Below, in pieces: positions 50,720-58,913 of a stretch of 64,000 bases of DNA. The number at the start of each line of letters is the position of its first letter. Positions within the stretch are counted from its first letter, which is position 1. A program made the translations under genes and the position numbers. The stretch lies in NCBI RefSeq assembly GCF_024734405.1, contig NZ_CP059556.1, positions 3,658,001 through 3,722,000 of the forward strand, given 5' to 3'. This stretch comes from Saccharopolyspora gregorii. Its GTDB lineage: Bacteria; Actinomycetota; Actinomycetes; Mycobacteriales; Pseudonocardiaceae. The notes beneath the pieces were generated by a model, which was not told the DNA's origin, did no database searches, and saw only the letters and a list, made by a program, of their open reading frames with translations.

Positions 50720-52068
50720 GCGCCGACCTCCTCGCGCACCACGGCGTGCTCGATGCCCTCGGCGTCCACCAGGTGGTAGAGGCTGAACGCGCACACCGGT
50801 CCGATCGGGTTGTCCAGCGGGGTCAGCGGCAGCGCCAGGTTCCCGGCGGTGGCCAGCTGACCCGGGTAGTTCAGGTGCAGCACCCCGACCCGCGCGCTGG
50901 TGCAGATCGCCTTCGCCAGTTCCGGGGTGGGCGCGACGGCTTCGCCGAGCACCCCGACTTCGTGGCCCGGCACGGGATGCGGTTCGCGGTCGCCCATCAC
51001 CGCGTCCCGGCCGTAGACGTGGAACCGGACGGTCGCGGTCCCGTCGGCCAGTTCCGGGTGCAGTGCGGCGGTCTCCGCCTCGACGCGGGCGAGGAAGTCG
51101 TCGAGCTGCCCGATGAGGACGGGATCGTGGATGCCGCCGATGAACACGCAGCGGTGCCCGGTGATCCGGGCGCCCTCCAGCTTGAGCAGCCGCCGCTCGG
51201 TGGGTTCGAACCGGCTGCCGCGGACCCGCACGGTGCGCTCGTCGAGCTGCTCGTAGTCGCAGCCGCTCACGTCGAGCACTCCGCCGGGCCCGGCGAGCAA
51301 GTCCGGTCTGCTGTTCTCGTAGAGGGTGTGCGCGGCCACCGACAGCGGGGTGCAGCGCTGCTCGGGCCCCATCGGGCGGATGTCGAAGGAGTCGGCGCGG
51401 GCGGTGGCCAACGCACCGCCGCCCTTCGGCTCGGCGCACACCCCGCCGCATTCGAGGATCTTCCCGAGGTGCCAGGCGATTCCGGGTTCGACCCCGCGCG
51501 GCACGAGGAACGCGGCGTAGGGCGCCGGGTCGTAGGCCCGCCCGGCGACGACGACGTCGACCGGTTCGGCCAGCGCCTGTTCGAAGGGTTCGGCGCCGAT
51601 CTGCGCCACCACCGCGAGCGTGTCGTCCACATCGGACTCGGTGGGCAGTTCGCCGCGCACGTTCGGCTCGATCCGGCCCTGCGCCAGGCGGTCCCGCACC
51701 AGCCCGTGCGGCACCTGCGAGTGGATCGCCGCGACGCGCAGCGAGATGCCCTGCTCGGCGGCGATGCGGCCCAGCAGCGCCACCATGCCGTCGACCTGCT
51801 CGTCGGTGCCCGCCCCGCCCGCCGAGCCGATGAGCAGCGGAATCCGGTGCCGGTGCACGGCGCGCACCATGGGGCGCAGGTCGCGCAGGTAGGACTCCTC
51901 GGTGACCAGGGTGTGCCCGAGCCCCAGCATGGACGGGCCCGGATCGGTCGAACCGGAGTCGACGACGATGGCGTCCACGCCCTCGGCCACGCACGCGTCG
52001 AAGTCCGCTTCCCGGTAGCCGTAGCCGAGCATCCCGACCGGCGAGAGCACGGTGAACTCGCCGCTCAT
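50716..52068 (-). CDS. acyclic terpene utilization AtuA-family protein (DUF1446)
   Basis: A 450-residue protein of the AtuA/DUF1446 family: VLSPVGMLGYGYREADFDACV, DAIVVDSGSTDPGP, LLIGSAGGAGTDEQVDGM, VVVAGRAYDPAPYAAFLV and ARVGVLHLNYPGQLATAGN. AtuA is needed for citronellol/geranyl-CoA breakdown in Pseudomonas, but its reaction is not established; many homologues lie in other catabolic operons. The ATG overlaps the monooxygenase stop. With DUF4387 downstream it probably forms a two-part enzyme acting on an oxidised or CoA-linked acid. Confidence 0.88.
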   Translation of the reverse strand: MSGEFTVLSPVGMLGYGYREADFDACVAEGVDAIVVDSGSTDPGPSMLGLGHTLVTEESYLRDLRPMVRAVHRHRIPLLIGSAGGAGTDEQVDGMVALLGRIAAEQGISLRVAAIHSQVPHGLVRDRLAQGRIEPNVRGELPTESDVDDTLAVVAQIGAEPFEQALAEPVDVVVAGRAYDPAPYAAFLVPRGVEPGIAWHLGKILECGGVCAEPKGGGALATARADSFDIRPMGPEQRCTPLSVAAHTLYENSRPDLLAGPGGVLDVSGCDYEQLDERTVRVRGSRFEPTERRLLKLEGARITGHRCVFIGGIHDPVLIGQLDDFLARVEAETAALHPELADGTATVRFHVYGRDAVMGDREPHPVPGHEVGVLGEAVAPTPELAKAICTSARVGVLHLNYPGQLATAGNLALPLTPLDNPIGPVCAFSLYHLVDAEGIEHAVVREEVGA

Positions 52069-53414
52069 GCCGGTACCCCGTCCACCGCCGGGAGTCCGAG
52101 GTTGCCGCGCAGCGTCTCGGCCGCGTAGTCCGGGCGGACCAGGCCGCGGCGGCGCAGCTCCGGGGTGACGAGCCGGGAGAAGTCGTCGTAGCTTCCGGGC
52201 ACCGAGGCGGCGGCGAGGACGAACCCGTCCCCGCAGGTGCCGTGCAGCTCCTCCAGCCGGTCGGCGACGACCTCGGGTGTGCCCGCCACGATCTCGGCCT
52301 CGCGCAACCGGCCGCGGCCGGAGAACTCCACGAAGTCCCGCACCGACGGGTTCTCCTTGCCGCTCAACGTGATCACGCGATCGCGCAGGCCCTGGTAGGA
52401 CATCGCGCGCAGCTCCGCGTCGGTGAACGGCTCCTCGTAGGGCCGGGCGCCGAAGTCGGTGTTGAGCGCTTCGCACAGCAGCGCCAGCCCGTCCTCCTCG
52501 CGGGCGAGATCTTCCAGCATCGCCTGCTTGCGCTCCACGAGCTCCGGGGTCTCCGCGGTGACCACGTTGATCAGCGGCGCGATCACCACCGAATCCGGAT
52601 CGCGGCCCGCGTCCTCGATCCCCTGGCGCAGCCGGGCGTAGGTGCGGGTGCCGGATTCGACGTTCGCGAAGTGGGTGAAGATGACGTCGGCCCAGCGCGC
52701 CGCGAACTCCTGGCCGCGCCCGCTGGCCCCGGCCTGCAGCAGCACCGGCCTGCCCTGCGGCGATCGCGGGACCGGGAAGGTGCCGTGCGAGGTGAAGAAC
52801 CGCCCGTCGTGGTCGAGCCGGTGCACCTTCGCCGGGTCGGCGAACTCGCCGCTGCGCTTGTCCACGCTCAGCGCGTCCGGTTCCCAGGTGTCCCACATGC
52901 GCGTGACGATGTCGACGAACTCGTCGGCGCGCTCGTAGCGCAGGTCGTGGTCGAGGTGTTCGGTGCGGCCGAAGTTCGCCGCCTCCGAGTCGTTCAGCGA
53001 GGTCACGATGTTCCACCCGGTGCGCCCGCCGGTCATCAGGTCGGCGGTGGCGAAGTGCCGGGCGATGTGGAACGGCTCGTAGTACGTCGTCGAGTAGGTG
53101 GCGGCGACGCCGAGGTGCCGGGTGGCCATCGCCATCGCCAGCATCACCACCGTCGGGTCCATCTTGACCGAGCGGATGCCGTGCCGGACGGCGAGCTCGT
53201 GGCTGCCCCGGTAGATGTCGGGCATCGCCAGCCGGTCGTCGAAGAAGGCGAGGTCGAAGCCGCCGTCCTCCAAGGTCCGAGCGATGCGGGTGAAGTAGTC
53301 CGCGGTGAGGAAGTCGCTCGCCGAGCCGGGCGCACGCCACGACCCGACGTAGTTGGAGCAGTTCTGCGCCTGGAGGAACGCGATCAGCGCCATGCTCCGC
53401 GGTGAGCTCGTCAT
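52065..53414 (-). CDS. FMN-dependent monooxygenase (NtaA/SnaA/DszA family)
   Basis: A 449-residue luciferase-like monooxygenase of the NtaA/SnaA/DszA branch: FLQAQNCSNYVGSWRAP at the N-terminus, DLAFFDDRLAMPD, ATYSTTYYEPFHIARHFAT, GRTGWNIVTSLNDSEAANFG (strongly typical), and PVLLQAGASGRGQEFAARWAD. These enzymes use FMNH2 from a separate reductase and O2 to open C-N, C-S or cyclic ketone bonds. The matching reductase is the last gene of this operon. The ATG at 53414 with AGGAG five bases upstream faces the divergent IclR gene. Confidence 0.92.
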   Translation of the reverse strand: MTSSPRSMALIAFLQAQNCSNYVGSWRAPGSASDFLTADYFTRIARTLEDGGFDLAFFDDRLAMPDIYRGSHELAVRHGIRSVKMDPTVVMLAMAMATRHLGVAATYSTTYYEPFHIARHFATADLMTGGRTGWNIVTSLNDSEAANFGRTEHLDHDLRYERADEFVDIVTRMWDTWEPDALSVDKRSGEFADPAKVHRLDHDGRFFTSHGTFPVPRSPQGRPVLLQAGASGRGQEFAARWADVIFTHFANVESGTRTYARLRQGIEDAGRDPDSVVIAPLINVVTAETPELVERKQAMLEDLAREEDGLALLCEALNTDFGARPYEEPFTDAELRAMSYQGLRDRVITLSGKENPSVRDFVEFSGRGRLREAEIVAGTPEVVADRLEELHGTCGDGFVLAAASVPGSYDDFSRLVTPELRRRGLVRPDYAAETLRGNLGLPAVDGVPA

Positions 53415-53491
53415 CAGCACTCCTGGGTTCGCCGTGCCCGTTTCGCACCTCCGGCCGTGGCCGGCCGGTGGTTCCACAGCGTCGGCGAGCC

Positions 53492-53531
53492 GTGGCAGCA
53501 TCTCCAAGCGGAGTGGCAGCATCTGCAACCA
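53492..53531. promoter_or_regulatory. tandem 19-base direct repeat (putative IclR site)
   Basis: GTGGCAGCATCTCCAAGC (53492) and GTGGCAGCATCTGCAACC (53513) match at 16 of 18 positions with a 21-base period, two helical turns. They lie between the divergent IclR and monooxygenase genes, 16 bases before the IclR start. Confidence 0.55.
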
Positions 53532-53546
53532 ACGAGGGTGGCGGGG

Positions 53547-54350
53547 ATGGGTGAGGAGCTCTCCGGACCGGCGCGCGTGCTGCACGTGCTCGAAGCGCTG
53601 GCCGGGCTGGAACAACCGGCGAACCTGGACGTGGTCGCGGCCGAGGCGGGGCTGGGCAAGTCGAAGACCTACCGCTCGCTGCGGGTGCTGCAGGAGGAGG
53701 GCTACGTCGACCACGTCGGCCGCAGCGGATACCGCATCGGCAGCCGCGCGGTGGCGCTGTCCTCGCTGATCGGCCCGCGTCCCGCACTGCTGCGGCTGGC
53801 CCGCCCCACCATGGCCAGGCTGGCCGCGGAGGCCGCGGAGACCACCCACCTGCACCTGCGCAGCGGCACGCACCGGGTGGTGATCCTCTCCGAGGATCCG
53901 CCGCGCAACCCGGAACGCCAGGGCGGCACCGTCGGCGAGCGCTCCCCGCTGACCTCCGGCTGCGGCGGCACCTCGATCCTGGCGTTCCTGCCCGCCGAGC
54001 AGGCACGTGAGGTGCTGCGCAGCGCCGGGACGCCGAAGCCCCGCGGGCTGCGGGCGCGGCTGTCCCGCGTCCGCGACACCGGGTTCGCACTGTCGTTCAG
54101 CGACAACCACCCGGCGCTGAACGGGATCGCCGCGCCGCTGTTCGACCCGGAGGACGGCTCCCCGATCGGGTCGATCTCCATCGCCGGGCACGAGAGCCGG
54201 CTGCCGGAGCGGGTGCTGCTGCGCCTGGTGGACCCGCTGCGCGCGGCGTGCGCCGATCTGGCGCCGCGCCTGGCGGCGTTCCTCGGCCCGAACTCCTCCG
54301 CCCGGCTGGCGAAGCTCGACGTCACGGTCCAGAACCTGCTGCCCGGCTGA
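53547..54350 (+). CDS. IclR-family transcriptional regulator
   Basis: A 267-residue IclR protein. The N-terminal winged helix (RVLHVLEALAGLEQPANLDVV, then AEAGLGKSKTYRSLRVLQEEG) covers residues about 8-58; the effector domain follows (LHLRSGTHRVVIL, GCGGTSILAFLPAEQA, and GIAAPLFDPEDGSPIGSISIAG). The ATG at 53547 is used; frames upstream would include the tandem repeat, which is more likely its binding site. It is divergent from the monooxygenase-AtuA operon and probably controls it in response to the substrate or a breakdown acid. Confidence 0.88.
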   Translation: MGEELSGPARVLHVLEALAGLEQPANLDVVAAEAGLGKSKTYRSLRVLQEEGYVDHVGRSGYRIGSRAVALSSLIGPRPALLRLARPTMARLAAEAAETTHLHLRSGTHRVVILSEDPPRNPERQGGTVGERSPLTSGCGGTSILAFLPAEQAREVLRSAGTPKPRGLRARLSRVRDTGFALSFSDNHPALNGIAAPLFDPEDGSPIGSISIAGHESRLPERVLLRLVDPLRAACADLAPRLAAFLGPNSSARLAKLDVTVQNLLPG

Positions 54351-54465
54351 GCGAACCGCGCACCCCCGTGCCGCCGGACGTCACGCTCGCGGCGGATGCC
54401 GCGCGGTGATCGAGCTGCTTGGCTGGTGGTGCTGACGGGCTTCGCCGTCGACGGAGGGAGCGTCG

Positions 54466-55527
54466 GTGTCCACTTCCGGGGGGTTCGGAACGCTGGTCGT
54501 GCTCCGCGCGAAGCAGGGCGAGTTCGCCGCGCTCCACGCCGTGGACGAGCGGGCGCACGTCGAGCGCGTGCAGCCGCTGCTCGAATTCATCCCGAACGGA
54601 TCGACACCGGCGGGTCAGCTGGACGGGGTGGAGGCGGTGGCGCGGCGGCTGCACGGCCTCGGCCGCACGATCATGGTCGACGCCGCCGAAGTGACCGGCG
54701 AACCCGGGTTCGGTGCAGGCCCGGTGGGCGCACTCGGGGAGCTGGCCGACCGGCTGGCGCACCCGGTGGACCTCTTCGACGAGCAGGTGCCGGTTCCGTT
54801 CCTCCCGGTCGTCCGCGGCACCGCGACCGCTGACGAGCTCCCCGCGCTCGGACGCCTCTGCCAGGAGCTCGGGGCGGGCGGGGCGCTGCGGATCGGGGCA
54901 GCCGAGGTGGAGCGGGTGAGACGGCTGCTCGGCCGGCTGCGGGTCGAGCCGGGCGACCTCGATCTCATCGTCGATCTCGGCTACCTGCCGGAGCTGCCCG
55001 CGCGGGTCGTCCACCGGGCCGCCGCCGCGGTCGACGCCGCCGCCGGGTGCGGCCCGTTCCGATCGGTCAGCGTGCTGAGCGGTTCCATCCCCCGGTCGCT
55101 CGGCCGCACCTCGCTCTGGGAGCAGCCGCGCGTCGAGGAGCGGCTGTGGCGCACGCTGGTCGAGGACGGGCGCACCGACCTCCGGCTCGGTGACTACGGC
55201 ATCGCGCACCCGGTGATCGGCGAGGGGCGTCGCAGCAAGCACGTCGCCCTCCGGTACTCCTGCCCGGACCACTGGCTGTACTCGCGCGAGCGGCAACCGG
55301 TCGCGGACGGCGCGGCGGAGGCGGAGAACGGGCGGGCGCGCACCGTCCGGTCGGTGTGCCGGAACCTCGTCGAGTCCGACGGGTACGCGGGTCCCGGATT
55401 CTCCTGGGGCGACCGGGAAATCCTCGACGCGGCGGAGAGCCGGGGCAGCGGGCTCGGCGCGACGAGCAAGCCGCCCGCGCTCGCCACGTCGCACCACCTC
55501 GCCTACCTCGCCGCCCACGCCGCGTAG
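54466..55527 (+). CDS. beta family protein (phage T4 beta-like)
   Basis: A 353-residue protein that looks like the T4 beta protein-like family of bacteria and phages. It opens TLVVLRAKQGEFAALHAV, with ERVQPLLEFIP, has a TIM-barrel-like alternation of helices and strands (DLDLIVDLGYLPEL), and ends with GDYGIAHPV, RYSCPDHWLYSRER and SWGDREILDAAESRGSGLG, the family's typical tail. No biochemical function is known. The start is a GTG with GGAGG eight bases upstream. No toxin, nuclease or phage gene lies next to it here, so it is an isolated copy. The family call is from pattern memory. Confidence 0.7.
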   Translation: MSTSGGFGTLVVLRAKQGEFAALHAVDERAHVERVQPLLEFIPNGSTPAGQLDGVEAVARRLHGLGRTIMVDAAEVTGEPGFGAGPVGALGELADRLAHPVDLFDEQVPVPFLPVVRGTATADELPALGRLCQELGAGGALRIGAAEVERVRRLLGRLRVEPGDLDLIVDLGYLPELPARVVHRAAAAVDAAAGCGPFRSVSVLSGSIPRSLGRTSLWEQPRVEERLWRTLVEDGRTDLRLGDYGIAHPVIGEGRRSKHVALRYSCPDHWLYSRERQPVADGAAEAENGRARTVRSVCRNLVESDGYAGPGFSWGDREILDAAESRGSGLGATSKPPALATSHHLAYLAAHAA

Positions 55528-55618
55528 CGGGAGCCCGGGGGTCCGCACGGGACCGAAGTGTCCGATGTGGACTCCACCGGATGCCGCCGCAGCACCGCGC
55601 CCGAACCGGGGGGTGGCT

Positions 55619-55647
55619 TTGCGCGCCGCCGATCTTGCCGGTACCTT
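55619..55647 (+). promoter_or_regulatory. promoter for a leaderless padR transcript
   Basis: TTGCGC (55619-55624), exactly 17 bases, then TACCTT (55642-55647). The expected transcription start, seven bases on, falls on the ATG at 55655, and no ribosome-binding site precedes that ATG. This fits leaderless initiation, common in actinomycetes. Confidence 0.55.
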
Positions 55648-55654
55648 GCGTGGC

Positions 55655-56002
55655 ATGGTTCTAGACGAGAGCGGCGTGCTCACCCACTTGCGCCGCGGAG
55701 TGCTGGAGTACTGCATCCTCGCGATGGTCGACGTCGAACCGCTGTACGGCCTGGAGATCGCGCGCAGGCTCGGCGAGCACGACATCCTGCTGCAGAGCGA
55801 GGGAACGCTGTACCCGCTGCTCGCACGCCTCCGGCGGCAGGGACTCGTGGAGACCAGCCAGGTGAAGTCCACCTCCGGCCCTCCGCGCCGCTACTACGCG
55901 CTCACCGCGGAGGGCAGGTCGGCGCTGGCCACCTTCCGCAGCACCTGGTCCACCTTCCGCAGCGCCGTCGATTCCGCCATGACAGGAGAACAACGATCGT
56001 GA
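55655..56002 (+). CDS. PadR-family transcriptional regulator
   Basis: A 115-residue PadR protein: RRGVLEYCILAMVDVEPLYGLEIARRL, SEGTLYPLLARLRRQGLVET and GPPRRYYALTAEGR form the winged helix and wing. PadR regulators bind palindromic sites next to their own operon and respond to small molecules or membrane stress. The gene overlaps the following membrane-protein gene (GTGA), the usual PadR/DUF1700-type pair. The ATG at 55655 probably begins a leaderless message. Confidence 0.88.
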   Translation: MVLDESGVLTHLRRGVLEYCILAMVDVEPLYGLEIARRLGEHDILLQSEGTLYPLLARLRRQGLVETSQVKSTSGPPRRYYALTAEGRSALATFRSTWSTFRSAVDSAMTGEQRS

Positions 56003-56631
56003 CCAAGACCCACGCCCGCGTGCACAGCTACCTGGAAGAGCTCAACGACCTGCTGCGCGACGCACCCGCCTCCGTCCGCCGCGACGTGATCGCCGGCGTG
56101 CACGAGCACTTCGACGCCAGCGTCGGCCCGGACGCGGACGCGGCCACCGTCGACGACGCCATCGAGCGGATGGGCACCCCCGAGCAGGTCGCCGCGGAGG
56201 CGGGCGTCGAGCCCGGCCGCGCGCAATCCGCCCGGCAGGGTTCCGTGCTCGCCGCAGCGCTGGCCTGCCTCGCCCTGGCAGGCGCCTGCTCGCTCACCTA
56301 CCTCATCGGCGGCCTCATGGCGCTGTCCGCGGGCTTCGACGCCGACTCCGACTGGGAGATCAACGGCCCCACCATGGCCGCCGCGTTCGTGCTCTCGTTC
56401 GCGGCCTGGCTCTGCGGCACGGTGCTGGTGGCCGTGAACCGATCCTGGTCGCGGCGGCAGAAGGCGCTGCTGATCGCCTCCTGGCCCGCGGCCCTGGTCC
56501 TCTCCGAGCTCTGCAACCTGCCCACCGGGCCGCTGTTCGCGGTCAACGTGATCAGCTTCGTCGTGCAGGGCGTCATCGGGGTCCTCGTCGTCGTCGCCCT
56601 CGCCAAGCTCTGGTTCGCGACGCGGCGTTGA
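55999..56631 (+). CDS. membrane protein with HAAS/DUF1700-like N-terminus
   Basis: A 210-residue protein. Residues 1-65 resemble the HAAS/DUF1700 signalling domain that partners PadR regulators (SYLEELNDLLRDAPASVRRDV, then DAIERMGTPEQVAAEAG). Four hydrophobic helices follow (LAAALACLALAGACSLTYL, MAAAFVLSFAAWLCGTVLVAV, ALLIASWPAALVLS, and the C-terminal VQGVIGVLVVVALAKL). It probably senses the membrane state and passes the signal to the co-translated PadR protein. The GTG start overlaps the PadR stop, with AGGAG ten bases upstream. Confidence 0.8.
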   Translation: MTKTHARVHSYLEELNDLLRDAPASVRRDVIAGVHEHFDASVGPDADAATVDDAIERMGTPEQVAAEAGVEPGRAQSARQGSVLAAALACLALAGACSLTYLIGGLMALSAGFDADSDWEINGPTMAAAFVLSFAAWLCGTVLVAVNRSWSRRQKALLIASWPAALVLSELCNLPTGPLFAVNVISFVVQGVIGVLVVVALAKLWFATRR

Positions 56632-56643
56632 TGGGAATGCCTG

Positions 56644-56675
56644 CCGCCCGGCGCCGGAAACCCGGCGCCGGGCGG
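56644..56675. terminator. 14-bp perfect hairpin between convergent genes
   Basis: CCGCCCGGCGCCGG (56644-56657) pairs with CCGGCGCCGGGCGG (56662-56675) around AAAC, twelve bases after the membrane-protein stop and fourteen before the hydrolase stop on the other strand. Confidence 0.8.
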
Positions 56676-56689
56676 TTCCGCTGCCGACG

Positions 56690-57523
56690 TCAGCCGCGGA
56701 GGAACCCCAGCAGCGCTTCGTTGAACCGCGCGGGGTGGGAGGCGTTGACGGCGTGCGGACCGTTCTCGACCACCACGAGTTCGCTGTTCGCGAGCGCCTC
56801 GGCGGAACGCCGCCCGCTGACCTCGAACGGCACGATGGCGTCCGAGTCGCCGTGGATCACGAGGGTCGGCACGGTGATCTCGGCGAGGTCGCCGCGGAAG
56901 TCGGTGCGGCCGAACGCGGCGATGCAGTCCAGGGTGCCCTTCGGGGACGCGAACGACGCGATCGTCTGCGCGTGGGCGCGCTGCTGCTCGCTGACCAGCA
57001 GCCGCCCGTTCGCGGAGAAGAAGTCGGTGGTGAAGCCCTCCAGGAAGGCGAACCGGTCGGTGCGGACGCCGTCCTCGAACCGGGCGATGGTCGCGTCGTC
57101 CAGGCCACCGTCCGGGTTCTCGGCGGTCCGGTGCAGGTACGGCGGCACCGCGGCCGCGAGCACGGCCTTGTCGACCCGGCCGGAACCGCGGGTGCCGAGG
57201 TAGCGGACCACTTCTCCCCCGCCCATCGAGAACCCGACGAGCGTCGCCCCGCGCACGTCGAGGTGGTCCAGCAAGGCGTGCAGGTCGGCCGCCAGGGTGT
57301 CGTAGTCGTACCCGCCCCACGGCTGGGAGGACCGGCCGAAACCGCGGCGGTCGTAGGTGATCACGCGGTGTCCCGCGTCGATGAGCGCCGGGACTTGCTG
57401 CTCCCAGGAACGTCCGCTCAGCGGCCAGCCGTGGATCAGCACGACGGGCGGGCCGGAGCCGTGGTCCTCGTAGTGCAGCTCGATCGGGCTGCCGTTCTCG
57501 GTCCCGACGGTGACGACGGGCAT
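56690..57523 (-). CDS. alpha/beta hydrolase (non-haem chloroperoxidase-like)
   Basis: A 277-residue alpha/beta hydrolase of the bacterial chloroperoxidase/esterase group: VVLIHGWPLSGRSWEQQ (oxyanion hole), RVITYDRRGFGRSSQP, nucleophile S99 in GFSMGG, probable acid D227 in HGDSDAIVP and H256 in NGPHAVN. Family enzymes hydrolyse esters or lactones and can perhydrolyse acetate. The ATG at 57523 has GGAGGAG just upstream; the frame continues further but without support. No leader peptide. Confidence 0.92.
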   Translation of the reverse strand: MPVVTVGTENGSPIELHYEDHGSGPPVVLIHGWPLSGRSWEQQVPALIDAGHRVITYDRRGFGRSSQPWGGYDYDTLAADLHALLDHLDVRGATLVGFSMGGGEVVRYLGTRGSGRVDKAVLAAAVPPYLHRTAENPDGGLDDATIARFEDGVRTDRFAFLEGFTTDFFSANGRLLVSEQQRAHAQTIASFASPKGTLDCIAAFGRTDFRGDLAEITVPTLVIHGDSDAIVPFEVSGRRSAEALANSELVVVENGPHAVNASHPARFNEALLGFLRG

Positions 57524-57662
57524 GGGCTCCTCCGGTGCGGTCGATGCCGGTTGCGCGCCATCCGCATGCCCTCTCGGCCGCCGCACCAAACCTCCCGCCG
57601 CGCCGGAACGCCGCGCGCGGAGCACTCGCGAGAGCGTCCCGGAGCTCGGCGCGAGCCTCGGA

Positions 57663-58241
57663 TCACCGCCCGCAGCAGCGGGACATCCCGCGCCAGAGGA
57701 GGTCGATGAGGGCTTCGGTCTGGGCGCGCCAGGGGCCGCGCTGGTCGAGGAAGAGGAGGCCGCCGAGGCCGCGCAGCACCACCTCCGGGTCGAGGCCGGC
57801 GCGGACGGTCCCGGCTTCGACGTTGGCGGCGAGCAGCGTCGCCACCGAGCCGACCAGCGCTTCGTGCGCGGTCTTGGGCAGCTCGCCGCGGGCGGCGGTG
57901 GCGGCGCTGAGCGCGTTCGCGAGGCCGCGCTTGGTCATCATGTAGTGCGCCAGGTGGTCGGTGGTCCACACCCGGAACGCCTGCTCCGGCGGGTGGTTCT
58001 CCAGCAGGCTGGGCACCACCTCGACCAAGTGCCGCACCTCCCGCTGGTAGACGGCGAGGATGAGGTCCTCCGGGGCCGGGAAGTGGCGGTAGACGGTGCC
58101 GACACCGACTCCGGCGTGCTTGGCGATCGCGTTGAACGACACCTCGCCGCAGCTCGTCAGCGATTCGGCGGCGGCCGCGAGGATCAGCTCGTGGTTGCGC
58201 CGCGTGTCGGCGCGCCGGTGGTTCACCGCACCCGTGCTCAT
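57663..58241 (-). CDS. TetR-family transcriptional regulator
   Basis: A 192-residue TetR repressor: NHELILAAAAESLTSCGEVS, NAIAKHAGVGVGTVYRHFPAPEDL is the helix-turn-helix (about residues 16-58), with a helical ligand domain of normal length. It is divergent from the molybdenum hydroxylase operon. The 219 bases between them hold two copies of an 18-base palindrome over the hydroxylase promoter, so repression of that operon is well supported. Confidence 0.9.
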   Translation of the reverse strand: MSTGAVNHRRADTRRNHELILAAAAESLTSCGEVSFNAIAKHAGVGVGTVYRHFPAPEDLILAVYQREVRHLVEVVPSLLENHPPEQAFRVWTTDHLAHYMMTKRGLANALSAATAARGELPKTAHEALVGSVATLLAANVEAGTVRAGLDPEVVLRGLGGLLFLDQRGPWRAQTEALIDLLWRGMSRCCGR

Positions 58242-58311
58242 CGTTCCCTCCCCTTCCGCTCTGCCCCCGAGAGCCTCCTGACCTGCGTGAAAAGACCGCG
58301 CCTAGGCATGT

Positions 58312-58368
58312 TTGCCGACCGGATACTAATCCGCTAGCCTCGATGAGGACAGCGGATTTTTATCCGGT
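58312..58368 (+). promoter_or_regulatory. hydroxylase promoter with two TetR operators
   Basis: TTGCCG (58312-58317), 17 bases, TAGCCT (58335-58340). Two palindromes CGGAT-N4-ATCCG lie at 58320-58333 (between -35 and -10) and 58353-58366 (over the start of the transcript). Both extend outward as A-S-CGGAT...ATCCG-S-T, and their centres are 33 bases apart. Confidence 0.75.
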
Positions 58369-58460
58369 TCCCGGCGCGGCGTCGTGCGCGACGTGGCCAC
58401 CACCCCACCACATCATGCCGCCCGGCTCCGGGGCGCGGTTCCAGCGGAGAAAGAGTTCCT

Positions 58461-58913
58461 TTGCACATCTCACTCGAAGTCAACGGCAGCCAGGAGCAGC
58501 TCGACGCCGAACCCGGCGTGACGCTGCTGGACGCGCTGCGCGAACGGCTCGACATCACCGGCCCCAAGAAGGGTTGCGACCGCGGCCAGTGCGGTGCGTG
58601 CACCGTGCACGTCGACGGCCGCCCCGTGCTCTCCTGCCTCACCCTCGCGGCCGCGGTGAAAGCACCGGTGACCACTGTGGAGGGTCTGGCCGAAGGCGAA
58701 GAGCTGACCCCGTTGCAGCAGGCGTTCGTCGACCAGGACGCCATGCAGTGCGGGTTCTGCACCTCCGGGCAGATCATGTCGGCCCAGGCGGCCATCGACC
58801 AGGACGTCACCGACGTCCGCGAGTTCATGTCCGGCAACCTGTGCCGCTGCTCGGCCTACCCGAACATCATCGCCGCGATCGACCAAGCTAAGGGCACCGA
58901 TGCGACAGTTTGA
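58461..58913 (+). CDS. [2Fe-2S] subunit of a molybdenum hydroxylase (PaoA/CoxS-like)
   Basis: A 150-residue two-cluster iron-sulfur protein. The plant-type site is C39, C44, C47 and C59 ([13 protein letters not shown]...SC); the second site is C97, C100, C128 and C130 (QCGFCTSGQ...[11 protein letters not shown]). It passes electrons from the molybdenum centre to FAD. There is no twin-arginine leader, unlike E. coli PaoA, so the complex is cytosolic. The start is TTG at 58461 with GGAGA rather far upstream; no better start exists in frame. It overlaps the FAD subunit gene by 14 bases. Confidence 0.9.
   Translation: MHISLEVNGSQEQLDAEPGVTLLDALRERLDITGPKKGCDRGQCGACTVHVDGRPVLSCLTLAAAVKAPVTTVEGLAEGEELTPLQQAFVDQDAMQCGFCTSGQIMSAQAAIDQDVTDVREFMSGNLCRCSAYPNIIAAIDQAKGTDATV

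Noticed and set aside
53492-53531. CRISPR repeat
   Set aside because: Only two copies with a 2-3 base gap and no spacers of constant length; better read as a regulator site.
54381-55872. Minus-strand gene opposite the beta-like protein
   Set aside because: The long frames are compositional shadows without a family pattern or ribosome-binding site.
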